DNA of 64,000 nt, taken from Bacillus cabrialesii. Its GTDB lineage: Bacteria > Bacillota > Bacilli > Bacillales > Bacillaceae. Position numbers and translations under genes: made by a program. Location: assembly GCF_004124315.2 (NCBI RefSeq), contig NZ_CP096889.1:3269001-3333000 (forward strand), given 5' to 3'. Under the pieces are notes generated by a model that ran no database searches, was not told where the DNA came from, and saw nothing but the letters and a program-made list of their open reading frames with translations. Position 1 is the first letter of the stretch. Each line of letters starts with the position of its first letter. This document shows positions 45,310-54,359 of the stretch, one piece after another.

Positions 45310-46641
45310 TTATTCAAACAGCTCTGCAGCCTCTTTTACACATTCAGCTGTCCCTTTCTGTATCAATTGGTTCAGCCGCTGTTCTGTATTTTGAGATGGC
45401 TGAATTTGTGTCGCGGCGATAAGAATATCGCCCTCTGCCCGTCCGTCTCCAAGCACTTTCATCCGTTCTGCTTCAGCGGTCATAAGAGCTTTCACGAAGA
45501 ATTGATCTGCCGCATAGCCGTTGATCAAAATCCAGATCGAAAAACCGCTCATGACGCAGATGAAAACGGATAATTCTCCATCTTCATACGTTCGATACAC
45601 GAAACGGTCAAGCCTTCTCTGAGAAGCCATCGCACATGTTTCCGGCAGATGAAAGCCGTTTTCACATAGATAGGCCGTCAGCCTTTCTATCGGATCTGCC
45701 TGAACTGGCAGCCGTTTATGGATCAGCGCCCTGCTCCATGAAAACCCTCCACCGACAGGCGCTGAGGATAATGTACGAAGCGGGATTTCCGTTTGCAGGA
45801 GAATGTCATCATGCCCCGCTTGCAGCAATGCTTCAAATGGGATAGGCTGCTGGTTCCCGCTGGCTTTTTCAGGCTGAATCACAACCATCGGCTTAGGAGA
45901 GCTGTGATGAACCAAGGCGGTGACATCTGTATCGTACACCGTCTTTATGTGATGTTCTGTGACAGCATATTCCGGTTTTTGCTTAGGACCGGCTGTGCCG
46001 TTTTTCATAAACAAGAGCTCATCACAGTACAGGCTCGCCGTATTCAGATCATGAAAAACGCTGACAGCGGCCCATCCGTTTTCTCTTGTCAGGCGTTTAA
46101 TGAGATCAAGCAGTTCTTTTTGGTAGGCCAGATCGAGAAAATTGGTCGGCTCGTCCAAAAATATAATATGCGGCTGCTGCGCCAAAGCTTGAGCCAGATA
46201 CACCCGCTGCTGTTCCCCTCCGCTTAGTTCGCGGATCGATTTTTGTGCAAAAGCGGCCACTCCTGTTTGCTCCATTGCTTCCTGTACAATGGCTTCATCC
46301 TTTTCAGTCTGCTGTCTGAACAAACCTGTTTGGAATGGATATCTGCCGAAGGCTACAGTTTCTTTGACGGTGAAGGTAAAGGCTTGATCCGTTTTTTGCG
46401 GCAGGACGGCCATGATTTGCGCCAGTTCCTTCGGTTTATAGTCCGTCAGCGGTTTGCCAGCCAAATAAACGCCGCCTTCCTTGGCCGGCAGCGTACCTGT
46501 CAGCAAGTGCAAAAGCGTGGTCTTTCCGCTTCCATTAGGGCCGAGAATTCCGAGGAATTCTCCCTTCTCCACTGTTAAGCTGACATTGTTGATCAGCTTG
46601 CTGTCGCCGTATCCTCCCGACAGCCCCTCTGCCTTCATCAT
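45310..46641 (-). CDS. yvrA: YvrA, cobalamin/corrinoid ABC ATPase fused to a CbiZ-like domain
   Basis: A 443-residue two-part protein. Residues 1-250 are a BtuD-type ATPase: Walker A GPNGSGKTTLL, signature LSGGEQQRVYLAQAL, Walker B IIFLDEPTNFLDLAY. The remaining 190 residues resemble CbiZ, the adenosylcobinamide amidohydrolase of cobinamide salvage (APVGGGFSWSRALIHKRLP, then GYAADQFFVKALMTAEAERMKVL). The usual CbiZ glycine/threonine-aspartate loop looks altered (GRAEGDILIAAT). Overlaps the yvrB stop by four bases, so uptake and remodelling of corrinoids are coupled. Confidence 0.88.
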   Translation of the reverse strand: MMKAEGLSGGYGDSKLINNVSLTVEKGEFLGILGPNGSGKTTLLHLLTGTLPAKEGGVYLAGKPLTDYKPKELAQIMAVLPQKTDQAFTFTVKETVAFGRYPFQTGLFRQQTEKDEAIVQEAMEQTGVAAFAQKSIRELSGGEQQRVYLAQALAQQPHIIFLDEPTNFLDLAYQKELLDLIKRLTRENGWAAVSVFHDLNTASLYCDELLFMKNGTAGPKQKPEYAVTEHHIKTVYDTDVTALVHHSSPKPMVVIQPEKASGNQQPIPFEALLQAGHDDILLQTEIPLRTLSSAPVGGGFSWSRALIHKRLPVQADPIERLTAYLCENGFHLPETCAMASQRRLDRFVYRTYEDGELSVFICVMSGFSIWILINGYAADQFFVKALMTAEAERMKVLGDGRAEGDILIAATQIQPSQNTEQRLNQLIQKGTAECVKEAAELFE

Positions 46642-47699
46642 AAGTTTCTCCCCCCGCGGTGCTGCCGAATTAAAATAAGGGCGAAAACAGGCGCTCCCGC
46701 CAAGGACGTAATGATCCCGATAGGCAGTTCAATCGGCTCAATGATCGTTCTGGAAAGCAGATCGGCTAAAACGAGAAAACCTGCTCCAAGCAAGGCGGAC
46801 AGCGGCAGTAAATGCCGATGGTCCGTTCCCCACAAAAGCCTTGTGATATGCGGAATCACAAGACCGACAAAACCGATTGTGCCCGACACAGCCACAGCGC
46901 TTCCCGTCAAAAGAGAGCCGGCTATTAATATCAGCATTTTTCTCTGCTGAACGCTGACTCCGAGAAGCTTTGCTTTGTCTTCTCCATATGTCATCACATT
47001 CAGCTCTCTTCCGTTTATGATCAGTAAAATGGTTCCCAAAAGAAAAAACGGGAGAAACAGAACAACATAGCTCCAGCCCCGCATCGAGACGCTGCCAAGC
47101 AGCCAATGCACAATCGGCAGCAGGTTGTCTCCTGTCAGGGCAATGATAAGAGAAATAAACGCGCCCAAAAATGAGTTGATGATGACACCGGTCAAAATGA
47201 GGGTGGAAACAGACATTGAAGCATGAACGAGGCGGCTGAAGGAAAGGACCGCCGCAATCGTGACAAGTGCCGCGGCTACACTCACAACCGGGAGTGTAAA
47301 CCCTCCGATGATAGGAAGCTGCAAGCTAAAGAATAGGGTCACAACCGCCCCAACTGAAGCACCGGATGAAACACCGAGCGTATAGGGATCAGCGAGCGGA
47401 TTTTTCAGCAGCCCCTGAAAAGCGGCTCCCGCGATAGAAAGAGCCGCCCCCACAAGGGCGGCCAGCACAACTCTCGGCAGTCTGATATTCATCATAATAT
47501 TTTTGTACATCGGGTCATCGGAGCCGATAGATCCGCCGAAGCCTTCATGCCAAAAGACACGGAAGATAGCGGAGATGGGAATTTGCAGGCTTCCGCAAGA
47601 AATTCCTAAGATCATGCTCACGGCTAAAAATGAGAAACCTATGATATATGCGGCAAAACGATTATTCCTTAAACGTATCCGGGTAAATGCTTTCCGCAA
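46638..47699 (-). CDS. yvrB: YvrB, cobalamin ABC permease (BtuC-like)
   Basis: A 353-residue FecCD-family permease with about ten helices. Family blocks are PRVVLAALVGAALSIAGAAFQGLLKNPLADP, LGVSSGASVGA and GTIGFVGLVIPHITRLL. The start is TTG at 47699 (MRKAFTRIRLRNN) with AAGGGG upstream, overlapping yvrC by 38 bp; the next in-frame start would remove the first helix. It pairs with YvrC and YvrA. Confidence 0.9.
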   Translation of the reverse strand: MRKAFTRIRLRNNRFAAYIIGFSFLAVSMILGISCGSLQIPISAIFRVFWHEGFGGSIGSDDPMYKNIMMNIRLPRVVLAALVGAALSIAGAAFQGLLKNPLADPYTLGVSSGASVGAVVTLFFSLQLPIIGGFTLPVVSVAAALVTIAAVLSFSRLVHASMSVSTLILTGVIINSFLGAFISLIIALTGDNLLPIVHWLLGSVSMRGWSYVVLFLPFFLLGTILLIINGRELNVMTYGEDKAKLLGVSVQQRKMLILIAGSLLTGSAVAVSGTIGFVGLVIPHITRLLWGTDHRHLLPLSALLGAGFLVLADLLSRTIIEPIELPIGIITSLAGAPVFALILIRQHRGGRNL

Positions 47700-48606
47700 G
47701 TTCTTCGACCCCTTCGATCAGACGGGGACCGGAACGTGTCACAAGATCAGGATCCACATCATACACGCGATGATGTTTCACAGCATTGATTTCGCTCCAG
47801 CCATCGCGTTTTTCCACTGCTTTCGCTTTCACTCCGTCTGTCGTCACGATAGCATCGGGATTAAGTTTTACGATCGCCTCGTCTGTCATTTGCACCCAGC
47901 CTGTTTGGTCCGCTGCTGCGTTTTTAGCATGGATGACATTCAGCATTTCATTCATAAACGTGTCTTTTCCGGTTGTGTAAATGTCAGGATCAGGAGAAAC
48001 CTCGATAAATACGCTTTTCTCCTCATCTTTTGAAATGGTTTTCGCTTTTTCTTCAATATCCTTTACATCTGATTTCATGCTCTTCACGAGCTGATCGGCT
48101 TTTTTCTCCGCCCCGGCAGCTTCCCCGATCATTTCGATTGATTTGTACACCTCGGAAAATGATTGTGCGTCATTGACAGTCAGCACGGTAATGCCCGCGT
48201 CCTTCAGCTGTTTGAGGGCATCCGCTGACGCTGACATGGAAGACTCATGGGCAAGTACGAGATCCGGCTTTAGAGAAATGACTTTCTCAACGTTTACATT
48301 CATATCTCCGACCTTCTCAACCTTTTTGACTTCCTTTGGATATGTATCGTTTGTGGTGACGCCAACTACTTTGTCACCGAGGCCGAGAGCGTATGTGATT
48401 TCTGTGTTGCTCGGCATTAATGAAACAATCTTTTTCGGCTCCTTTTTGATGGTCACATCTTGATTTGACGCATCATCAATTGTGACAGGGAACGCTTCTG
48501 TCTTTTGTTTTGCCTTGGAATCCTTCTGATCCGCAGTATTGCCGCAGCCTGCCAGCATAACGGCAGCCAGCAGAAGCGCAGTCCATATTCCGGCTAATCT
48601 TTTCAT
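47662..48606 (-). CDS. yvrC: YvrC, cobalamin-binding lipoprotein (BtuF-like)
   Basis: A 314-residue solute-binding lipoprotein of the cluster A-2 (BtuF/FhuD) type. The signal peptide MKRLAGIWTALLLAAVMLAG is followed by the lipid cysteine at 21. The fold shows PKKIVSLMPSNTEITYALGLGDKVVGVT and RDGWSEINAVKHHRVYDVDP. ATG 48606 follows AGGAGG; a frame to 48639 is not needed. First gene after the B12 riboswitch. Confidence 0.94.
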   Translation of the reverse strand: MKRLAGIWTALLLAAVMLAGCGNTADQKDSKAKQKTEAFPVTIDDASNQDVTIKKEPKKIVSLMPSNTEITYALGLGDKVVGVTTNDTYPKEVKKVEKVGDMNVNVEKVISLKPDLVLAHESSMSASADALKQLKDAGITVLTVNDAQSFSEVYKSIEMIGEAAGAEKKADQLVKSMKSDVKDIEEKAKTISKDEEKSVFIEVSPDPDIYTTGKDTFMNEMLNVIHAKNAAADQTGWVQMTDEAIVKLNPDAIVTTDGVKAKAVEKRDGWSEINAVKHHRVYDVDPDLVTRSGPRLIEGVEELAESIYPDTFKE

Positions 48607-48634
48607 AACCTTTCCTCCTAAGTGAACTAAAAAA

Positions 48635-48660
48635 AGCATCTCTACGACGGTAAAGATGCT
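48635..48660 (-). terminator. Riboswitch-controlled terminator before yvrC
   Basis: AGCATCT / AGATGCT stem with a 12-base loop, followed on the minus strand by TTTTTTT. It lies between the aptamer and the yvrC ribosome site. Confidence 0.85.
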
Positions 48661-48728
48661 GTAAACAACACAAAAAAGCCTATTGTTTACACATCATCTG
48701 TCCTCGCAGACTTCGTGCTGATCAAACA

Positions 48729-48840
48729 GGCAGGTATCCTGGCTCTTGGCGCATAGCCAATTACAGTGGCGGGACCGCACCGGCTTTTACCGGTTTCCCT
48801 ATTAAGCCGGCTGTTGTTCACGGACCGGCACCTATTTGAC
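48729..48840 (-). ncRNA. Cobalamin riboswitch of yvrC-yvrB-yvrA-yvqK
   Basis: The minus strand carries GGTGCCGGTCCGTGAACAAC, the GGGAA loop, GGTGCGGTCCCGCCACTGTAA and the B12 box AGCCAGGATACCTGC, in the order of the cobalamin class. High coenzyme B12 should favour the terminator at 48635-48660. A -10 TATAAT lies at 48864-48869. Confidence 0.96.
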
Positions 48841-49004
48841 ATTCGTATCCTTTTTTCGGAGTAATTATACTATATGACTGACGGGCTTGTATATGCGTCC
48901 TGACTGACTTTTCCCCCGGTATGTGCATGAGAGCAAAATCCTCGTAAACACTAAATTTGATCTTGTATACTTAGTACCATCATTTAGAAAAAGGAATGAT
49001 TCTT

Positions 49005-49796
49005 ATGGATTTACAGCTAAAAGACAAACTCGTCTTAATCACCGGCTCAACTTCCGGCATCGGGAAAGCCGCAGCAAAAAGCTTTCTGCAAGAGGGTGCG
49101 GCAGTCATCGTCAACGGACGCAAACAGGAGACTGTCAATCGCACAGTTGAAGAGCTTTCCGCATATGGAACGGTGCACGGTGCAGCTGCCGATTTGTCAA
49201 AGACAGATGAAGCAGCGGCTTTCATTGAAAAAGTCAATGAAATCGGTGATATCGATATTCTTGTCAACAACCTTGGTTTCTTCGAGGTAAAAGACTTTGC
49301 CGATGTGACAGATGAGGAGTGGAATCAATATTTTGAAGTGAATGTGATGAGCGCGGTTCGGACAAGCCGTCACTTCCTTCCAAAAATGCTTGCCAAAAAC
49401 AGCGGCCGCATTTTAAATATTGCAAGTGAAGCAGACATCAAACCGCTTCCGACGATGATTCCATACTCAATGACAAAAACGGCGCTGATCAGTCTTTCAA
49501 GAGGAATGGCAGAAATGACAAAAGGCACAAATGTGACGGTAAACTCAGTGCTTCCGGGGCCTACTTGGACAGAGGGCGTGGCATCCTATATGGAAGGCGC
49601 AGCACAAGCCGCCGGACAGGATACAGATACATTCATCAAAGACTATTTTAAAGTCAATGAGCCGACTTCTCTTATTCAGCGATATGCGACAGCAGAAGAA
49701 GTCGCCAACACGATCATATTCCTCGCGTCTGACGCCGCATCAGCCATTAATGGCACGGCACAGCGCGTTGAAGGCGGTATTATCCGTTCTCTGTAA
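49005..49796 (+). CDS. yvrD: YvrD, short-chain dehydrogenase
   Basis: A 263-residue classical SDR: TGSTSGIGKAAAKSF cofactor motif, NNLGFF, catalytic Ser in LNIASEADIK and YxxxK in IPYSMTKTALISL. The substrate is unknown. I start at ATG 49005 (MDLQLKDKLVLITG), eight bases after AAAAGGA; an ATG three codons earlier overlaps that site. Monocistronic and divergent from the cobalamin operon. Confidence 0.92.
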   Translation: MDLQLKDKLVLITGSTSGIGKAAAKSFLQEGAAVIVNGRKQETVNRTVEELSAYGTVHGAAADLSKTDEAAAFIEKVNEIGDIDILVNNLGFFEVKDFADVTDEEWNQYFEVNVMSAVRTSRHFLPKMLAKNSGRILNIASEADIKPLPTMIPYSMTKTALISLSRGMAEMTKGTNVTVNSVLPGPTWTEGVASYMEGAAQAAGQDTDTFIKDYFKVNEPTSLIQRYATAEEVANTIIFLASDAASAINGTAQRVEGGIIRSL

Positions 49797-49803
49797 TATA
49801 CAA

Positions 49804-49832
49804 AAAACGCATCCGTGTTTCGGATGCGTTTT
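49804..49832 (+). terminator. Bidirectional terminator between yvrD and yvrE
   Basis: AAAACGCATCCG / CGGATGCGTTTT stem (12 bp) with a TGTTT loop and further Ts on the plus strand and on the minus strand. Confidence 0.93.
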
Positions 49833-49833
49833 T

Positions 49834-50712
49834 TTATACGTCTCCAGCGAATGGAACCGGCTGGTATCCGCCTGTTTCCAGTTTTGCTGAAAACAATCCT
49901 CCCGCGTGAGGTTGCTCGTATCTTTCTGTTTCTGTCATTTGTTCGGTTGCCGTTGTGATATAAAGCGTTTTTAAGTCTTTGCCGCCAAACGCGCAGCATG
50001 TGACATATTTAGCCGGCACGCTGATTGAATCGATTTCTTTTTTCTGAAACGGGTCAATCTGAACAACGCGGCCGCCCCCAAACAGCGCCACCCACAGCAT
50101 GCCATTTTGGTCGATTGTCATGCCGTCCGGCAATCCGTCAGTTTGATCAAAACGATAGACGGATTCTGGATTTGAGACATCCCCGCTTTCAGGATCATAG
50201 CTGTAGCAGACAATCTCCTGCGTCGGCGTGTCGATGTAATACATCAGATTTCGCTCGCGATCCCAATCCAAACCGTTCGATGTGGAGACTTGATCTTTCA
50301 TTTTGATAAGTCTGCCGCCTGGATCTAAACGGTATAGCGAGGCCTGGTTTTGTTCGCCTTCCATGCTTGTCGTCCCCGCCCAGAGCCTTCCGTACGGGTC
50401 ACATTTTGCGTCATTAAAACGCAGGCTCTCATGCATATCCTTCGGCTGTTTGATTTTTTCTAAGCTGTCATCTTGAAGGTGATACAGGTAAAACCCGTCC
50501 TTCATCGTCATAATCAGCTCATCCTTTGAATATTTCGCAAGCGCCGTCACAAAGGATTTGAATTTGACAGACCGGTTGATTTTTTTTTCAGGGTCGAAGA
50601 TGTGGAGCTCGCTCCCTAAAATATCGACCCAATATAAGCAGCCGTTTTCTTCATCCCATAACGGACCTTCACCAATCACTGCCCGAGTGTCTGCTTCCAA
50701 TACTGCATCCAT
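49834..50712 (-). CDS. yvrE: YvrE, SMP-30/gluconolactonase-like lactonase
   Basis: A 292-residue six-bladed beta-propeller of the SMP-30/regucalcin family. The metal ligands are visible as Glu in AVIGEGPLWDEENG, Asn in STSNGLDWDRERN and Asp in GLPDGMTIDQNGMLWVALFGGG. Family enzymes hydrolyse sugar lactones using a divalent metal; the natural substrate here is unknown. Start ATG 50712 with AGAGGTG upstream. Separate from yvrG, 70 bp away. Confidence 0.9.
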   Translation of the reverse strand: MDAVLEADTRAVIGEGPLWDEENGCLYWVDILGSELHIFDPEKKINRSVKFKSFVTALAKYSKDELIMTMKDGFYLYHLQDDSLEKIKQPKDMHESLRFNDAKCDPYGRLWAGTTSMEGEQNQASLYRLDPGGRLIKMKDQVSTSNGLDWDRERNLMYYIDTPTQEIVCYSYDPESGDVSNPESVYRFDQTDGLPDGMTIDQNGMLWVALFGGGRVVQIDPFQKKEIDSISVPAKYVTCCAFGGKDLKTLYITTATEQMTETERYEQPHAGGLFSAKLETGGYQPVPFAGDV

Positions 50713-50782
50713 GTTTGTTACACCTCTTTAGCTTCAGTCTATACATTGTTATTCCCGGCAAAGAGGTGTCCAAACCACTTGT

Positions 50783-52525
50783 TTATTGTTTTTTAAATAG
50801 GATGGTAATGACTGATCCAATGTTTATTCTGCTGTTTACATGAATCGTCCCGTTGTGAAGGTGGACAAGCTCCTTGGCAATCGCGAGCCCCAGTCCCGTT
50901 CCGGCAGCAGAATCTTTCGTGTTGGTCCCTCTGTAGTAACGGTTAAACAAATTGGTGATCGTTTCTTCATCCATCCCTTTCCCGTTGTCCTTCACTTTCA
51001 AAGAAATGTGATTTTTTGTTTGTTCGAGAATGACCTGAATCTCCGTTCCTTTATCATTGTGCTTCACGGCATTCCCAAGCAGATTTTCTAATATGCGTCT
51101 GAACCATGCCTCATCAAGCGCAAATTCAATATGCTCTTCTTTGGACACAAAAGAGATATCATAGCCTTCAGAAAACGGATTTTTCTTGAAATCCTCAATG
51201 ACATTTTTGAAAAACGGGATCAGGTTTGTCAGCTTTCTTTCAATTGGAAGGGCGTCATTTTTCAGCCGATACGTTAAATTTAAGTCTTCAATCAGCTTGG
51301 ACATGTATTCAGATTTTTCTCTGACAACCTGTCCCATTTCTTTCACTTCTTCCGGCGACCAGTCATACTGCTTCGACTCAAGCATCATGCTGTAGCCGTA
51401 AATGCTGCTGAGCGGTGTTTTTAAGTCATGCGACAAACCGGCAATCCATTCTTCTCTTGTCGCCTGAATTTTTTCTCTGTTTCTTTTATCACGCCTCAGC
51501 GTTTCGGTCAGCTGATCCATTGATTCAAAAATCTCACCGAAGAAGCGGTACGGCTGTTTGATTTTCCCTTTTTTGTTTTTGCTAATAGGGCGGCCTTCGC
51601 GGTTTTTCGGTTCCTCGAGCTTCCCTTTTGATAGATTAACCAGCCATTTGATCGTGTGAAAAATCGGCAGTCCGAATCGGAACATATACCAAATGGTCAT
51701 CCAAATGATATACATGAACAGAACGGCCATAACGAGGAACATCGCCTTTAACACAACCTTCAGAAACGACTTGTTAAACTCCTGATCGGTTACGTAGACA
51801 GGGTTCGGCACCGTAGCGACCATCCATCTGTCTTTACTAAGGATCTTAACGGAAATTTCCCGCTTATAGTTCCACGGTTTTGAGCTGTATTTAAGCAGCT
51901 CCAGCTGGTTCAGCGTTTTTCTTTCACTTTTTGTGCTGTTAATGCTGTCAAGAATGTTTCCATTGCTGTCTAAAAGGTAAATGGCGCCTTTTTCCCGTTT
52001 AATATAGTCGATGGTACTCGGCTTATAATGTGCCAGAGAGTCTATTTCTTGTTCGCGCTTTTGAATGGAAGTCAGCATCTGTTCACTCTTTAATTTCCAG
52101 CCCGATAACAGAAGATACGATTTGTCTTCAATATTGATGGCCCAATAATTCACCCTATAACGATGAAACTTTTTGGTTTTATAAATAGATAAAAGCTCTT
52201 TCTTGGTAAAGCTTCGGGGCACGTCTTTCGGCACACTGTAGGAATAAGCGGTTTTCCCTTTCGAATCAACGATTTGCATCCAGCCATGCTGTTTATCAAC
52301 AGATTTCTTGAGAAAATCATCCACTTCCCATGTCCCGTCTTCATTTACATCTAGATATGCCTCAAGTGTGTCGGTCGTTGCCTTTGTCAGCCCTGAATTG
52401 GATTCAGCATCGCTAAATCGCGAATCTAAATAGAAAAACGAAGCAACAAGCATAACCGTGAGCAGCAGAATCACAATCAGCATCTGCCCAAAAAAGTGAA
52501 ACAGAAACTTCCATCTTAACCTCAT
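50783..52525 (-). CDS. yvrG: YvrG, sensor histidine kinase
   Basis: A 580-residue membrane kinase. Helix 1 (about 8-30), a long extracytoplasmic domain of about 220 residues, helix 2 (about 255-285), a HAMP-like linker, phospho-acceptor His in WIAGLSHDLKTPLSSIYGYS and ATPase motifs NLLGNAVKHND, DNGKGM, TGLGLAIAKELV. YvrGHb of B. subtilis is reported to affect cell-surface genes such as wapA, wprA and dlt. Start overlaps yvrH by ATGA. Confidence 0.93.
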   Translation of the reverse strand: MRLRWKFLFHFFGQMLIVILLLTVMLVASFFYLDSRFSDAESNSGLTKATTDTLEAYLDVNEDGTWEVDDFLKKSVDKQHGWMQIVDSKGKTAYSYSVPKDVPRSFTKKELLSIYKTKKFHRYRVNYWAINIEDKSYLLLSGWKLKSEQMLTSIQKREQEIDSLAHYKPSTIDYIKREKGAIYLLDSNGNILDSINSTKSERKTLNQLELLKYSSKPWNYKREISVKILSKDRWMVATVPNPVYVTDQEFNKSFLKVVLKAMFLVMAVLFMYIIWMTIWYMFRFGLPIFHTIKWLVNLSKGKLEEPKNREGRPISKNKKGKIKQPYRFFGEIFESMDQLTETLRRDKRNREKIQATREEWIAGLSHDLKTPLSSIYGYSMMLESKQYDWSPEEVKEMGQVVREKSEYMSKLIEDLNLTYRLKNDALPIERKLTNLIPFFKNVIEDFKKNPFSEGYDISFVSKEEHIEFALDEAWFRRILENLLGNAVKHNDKGTEIQVILEQTKNHISLKVKDNGKGMDEETITNLFNRYYRGTNTKDSAAGTGLGLAIAKELVHLHNGTIHVNSRINIGSVITILFKKQ

Positions 52526-53235
52526 GACCGCTTGCCTTCAGGATTCGGGATAAACCGGTATCCAAGACCGCGGACGGTTACGATATACTCCGGGTTGCTC
52601 GGATCGCGCTCAATTTTTTCCCTGAGTTTGCGGATATGGACCATGACGGTATTGTTGTCGCCGTAGGATGGATAGCCCCACACTTTTTCATAAATTTGAT
52701 CTTTGGATAGCACCACATTGGGATGTTCACAAAAATACTGCAATAGCTGCAATAGCTGCGCTGAACAAGCGACAGCTTCCCCGCCTACAATCAGCTCGGC
52801 ATTTTGCGGAGAAAATGTAAAATAATCATATGTATATGTTTTATTTGAATTCGTTTCTTTCGACTGATATGTGCGCTTGAGATGCGCTCTGATCCGCGCC
52901 GCTAATTCCAGCGGGTTAAATGGTTTTGTGATATAGTCATCAGCTCCAACCGCAAAGCCCGACAATTTGTCCGCGTCGGATGATCTTGCCGTCAGGAAAA
53001 AAATCGGAGCCTCTGAATACTCCCTGATCAGCGTGCACGCTTCAAAACCGGACATTCCGCCCATCATGACATCCAGCACGATCAAATCAACTTTATTGGC
53101 TTTCACAACCGGAATCGCTTCTTCTGCGCTTGCCGCATCCAGTATATTTCGATAACCTTCTTTCTCGAGAACGCGTTTGATCATGTCCACAATCGCTTTC
53201 TCATCGTCTACGATTAAAATTGACGCATTTTCCAC
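52522..53235 (-). CDS. yvrH: YvrH, OmpR-family response regulator
   Basis: A 237-residue regulator paired with YvrG. Receiver: ILIVDDEKAIV acidic pocket, Asp in VDLIVLDVMMGGMSG, Lys in DDYITKPFNPLEL; winged helix with IYEKVWGYPSYGDNNTVMVHIRKLREKIE. The start is GTG at 53235, nine bases after AAAGGA. An ATG nine codons upstream has no ribosome site. Upstream of it the rsoA terminator isolates the SigO locus. Confidence 0.92.
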   Translation of the reverse strand: MENASILIVDDEKAIVDMIKRVLEKEGYRNILDAASAEEAIPVVKANKVDLIVLDVMMGGMSGFEACTLIREYSEAPIFFLTARSSDADKLSGFAVGADDYITKPFNPLELAARIRAHLKRTYQSKETNSNKTYTYDYFTFSPQNAELIVGGEAVACSAQLLQLLQYFCEHPNVVLSKDQIYEKVWGYPSYGDNNTVMVHIRKLREKIERDPSNPEYIVTVRGLGYRFIPNPEGKRS

Positions 53236-53339
53236 TTTTATGTTCCTTTCTGTCACTGTTTTTTTCATCTTATCATTATATCGTTGATTTTTGGTACATT
53301 TTTGAATAGGAACAGTCTTTCCTGAGCGGGCCAAGCAGA

Positions 53340-53364
53340 AAACGGGAACGAGCAGTTCCCGTTT
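53340..53364 (-). terminator. Terminator of sigO-rsoA
   Basis: AAACGGGAAC / GTTCCCGTTT stem (10 bp) with a GAGCA loop, 24 bp after the rsoA stop on the minus strand. Confidence 0.8.
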
Positions 53365-53388
53365 TTCATATTTTCAGATGATAAATGA

Positions 53389-53625
53389 TTATGAGTTCTC
53401 GTCTACCATATACAAAATAAACTCCCAAAACCCCGGAACGTCCTGGCACAAAAGCATATCAGCCTTTTCAAACATTTTGATCTTCAGCTCTTGCTCTAAA
53501 TCTTCTCTTTCTTGATAGGACGTATTGCTGAGTTTTTTTCTGATCATCGGTGAAAAGCATGCAATCAGATGTTCAATGTCATACATGTCGTCTTTTTGTT
53601 TCTTTTGTTCAAATTGGCCGTTCAC
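53389..53625 (-). CDS. rsoA: RsoA, co-sigma factor (sigma region 2-like)
   Basis: A 78-residue protein that supplies the -10 recognition half of the two-subunit SigO system. The segment IEHLIACFSPMIRKKLSNTSYQEREDLEQELKIKMFEKADML matches the helices of sigma region 2 (RpoD-like EDLxQEL). It cannot act alone; in B. subtilis it pairs with SigO on core polymerase. The start is GTG 53625, three bases after the sigO stop, with AAGGGGGAAAAG inside the end of sigO. Confidence 0.93.
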   Translation of the reverse strand: MNGQFEQKKQKDDMYDIEHLIACFSPMIRKKLSNTSYQEREDLEQELKIKMFEKADMLLCQDVPGFWEFILYMVDENS

Positions 53626-53628
53626 AGC

Positions 53629-54201
53629 TTACTTTTCCCCCTTTTTTTGCGCCGCTAGCTGCTTTCTGATATTCTCAAGCCCCTTTTTATGAATGTTGGA
53701 AATGTTTTGCCGGGACTCCCCTAGTGAATCTGCAATCTCCTGCATCGTGGCACCGTGAAGATAGACTTTTGTCAGCACGCTTTTTTGCTTGTCAGTCAGA
53801 TTTTGGATCGCTTGATAGAGCTGGTAATCCTGAACATGCTGGCTCAAATCATCCTGCCGGTCTAAAAATGCTTCAAATGCATCGCTTCCCGTCTCGGAAG
53901 GAAGCCGTTCTCCCGCTTCAGGATGATCCACCGTCAGCGGATACCGTTTTTGGTTTTTGCGAACCCGCTTATCAAAATCAATAGAAAAGATCCGAATCAT
54001 TGAATTCATATACTTGACGATGCGGATTTCCTTATAAAATTGCTTAAATTGCTCGTCCAACGATTTTGCATCTTTTTCGTTCGGGCTTTCCATTACGTTT
54101 TTGAACAAACGGTAATGCTGAGGATTGCTCAAAAAATGCTTCACGATGGGATGCTTCATTATCTCCTTACATTTTGACCGTAAAAGACCTTGATAGTCCA
54201 T
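53629..54201 (-). CDS. sigO: SigO (YvrI), sigma factor lacking a usual region 2
   Basis: A 190-residue sigma subunit. The C-terminal half is a clear region 4: LYQAIQNLTDKQKSVLTKVYLHGATMQEIADSLGESRQNISNIHKKGLENI, which reads the -35 element. The N-terminal half only partly resembles region 2, whose job RsoA takes over. I prefer ATG 54201 to the adjacent TTG 54204 because of spacing from GGGAGG. It lies under its own type of promoter and is divergent from yvrJ-oxdC. Confidence 0.93.
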   Translation of the reverse strand: MDYQGLLRSKCKEIMKHPIVKHFLSNPQHYRLFKNVMESPNEKDAKSLDEQFKQFYKEIRIVKYMNSMIRIFSIDFDKRVRKNQKRYPLTVDHPEAGERLPSETGSDAFEAFLDRQDDLSQHVQDYQLYQAIQNLTDKQKSVLTKVYLHGATMQEIADSLGESRQNISNIHKKGLENIRKQLAAQKKGEK

Positions 54202-54222
54202 CAAACCGCCTCCCTACTAAAT

Positions 54223-54252
54223 TAAATGAAGGAAAGCAAAAAAAAGTAAACT
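54223..54252 (-). promoter_or_regulatory. SigO-RsoA-type promoter of sigO-rsoA
   Basis: Minus strand: AGTTTAC (54246-54252), 17 bp, CATTTA (54223-54228). Same elements as the promoters at 54291-54321 and 54527-54556, giving positive autoregulation. Confidence 0.8.
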
Positions 54253-54290
54253 ACTACTTTCTGACTAGCGCTTGCCTTAAATACAGCCGC

Positions 54291-54321
54291 AGTTTACGTT
54301 TTCTTGGATTTCCTTCACTTA
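54291..54321 (+). promoter_or_regulatory. SigO-RsoA-type promoter of yvrJ
   Basis: Plus strand: AGTTTAC (54291-54297), 18 bp, CACTTA (54316-54321), with TTTCCTT immediately before the -10-like block as in the sigO promoter. Confidence 0.8.
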
Positions 54322-54359
54322 CATACATGACTGCCAAAAAAGAAGGGAGGTATTTTCCC

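Noticed and set aside
54174..54359. Long N-terminal extension of yvrJ
   Set aside because: It overlaps sigO's start and both SigO-type promoters; the ATG at 54360 with GGGAGG gives the family-sized protein.
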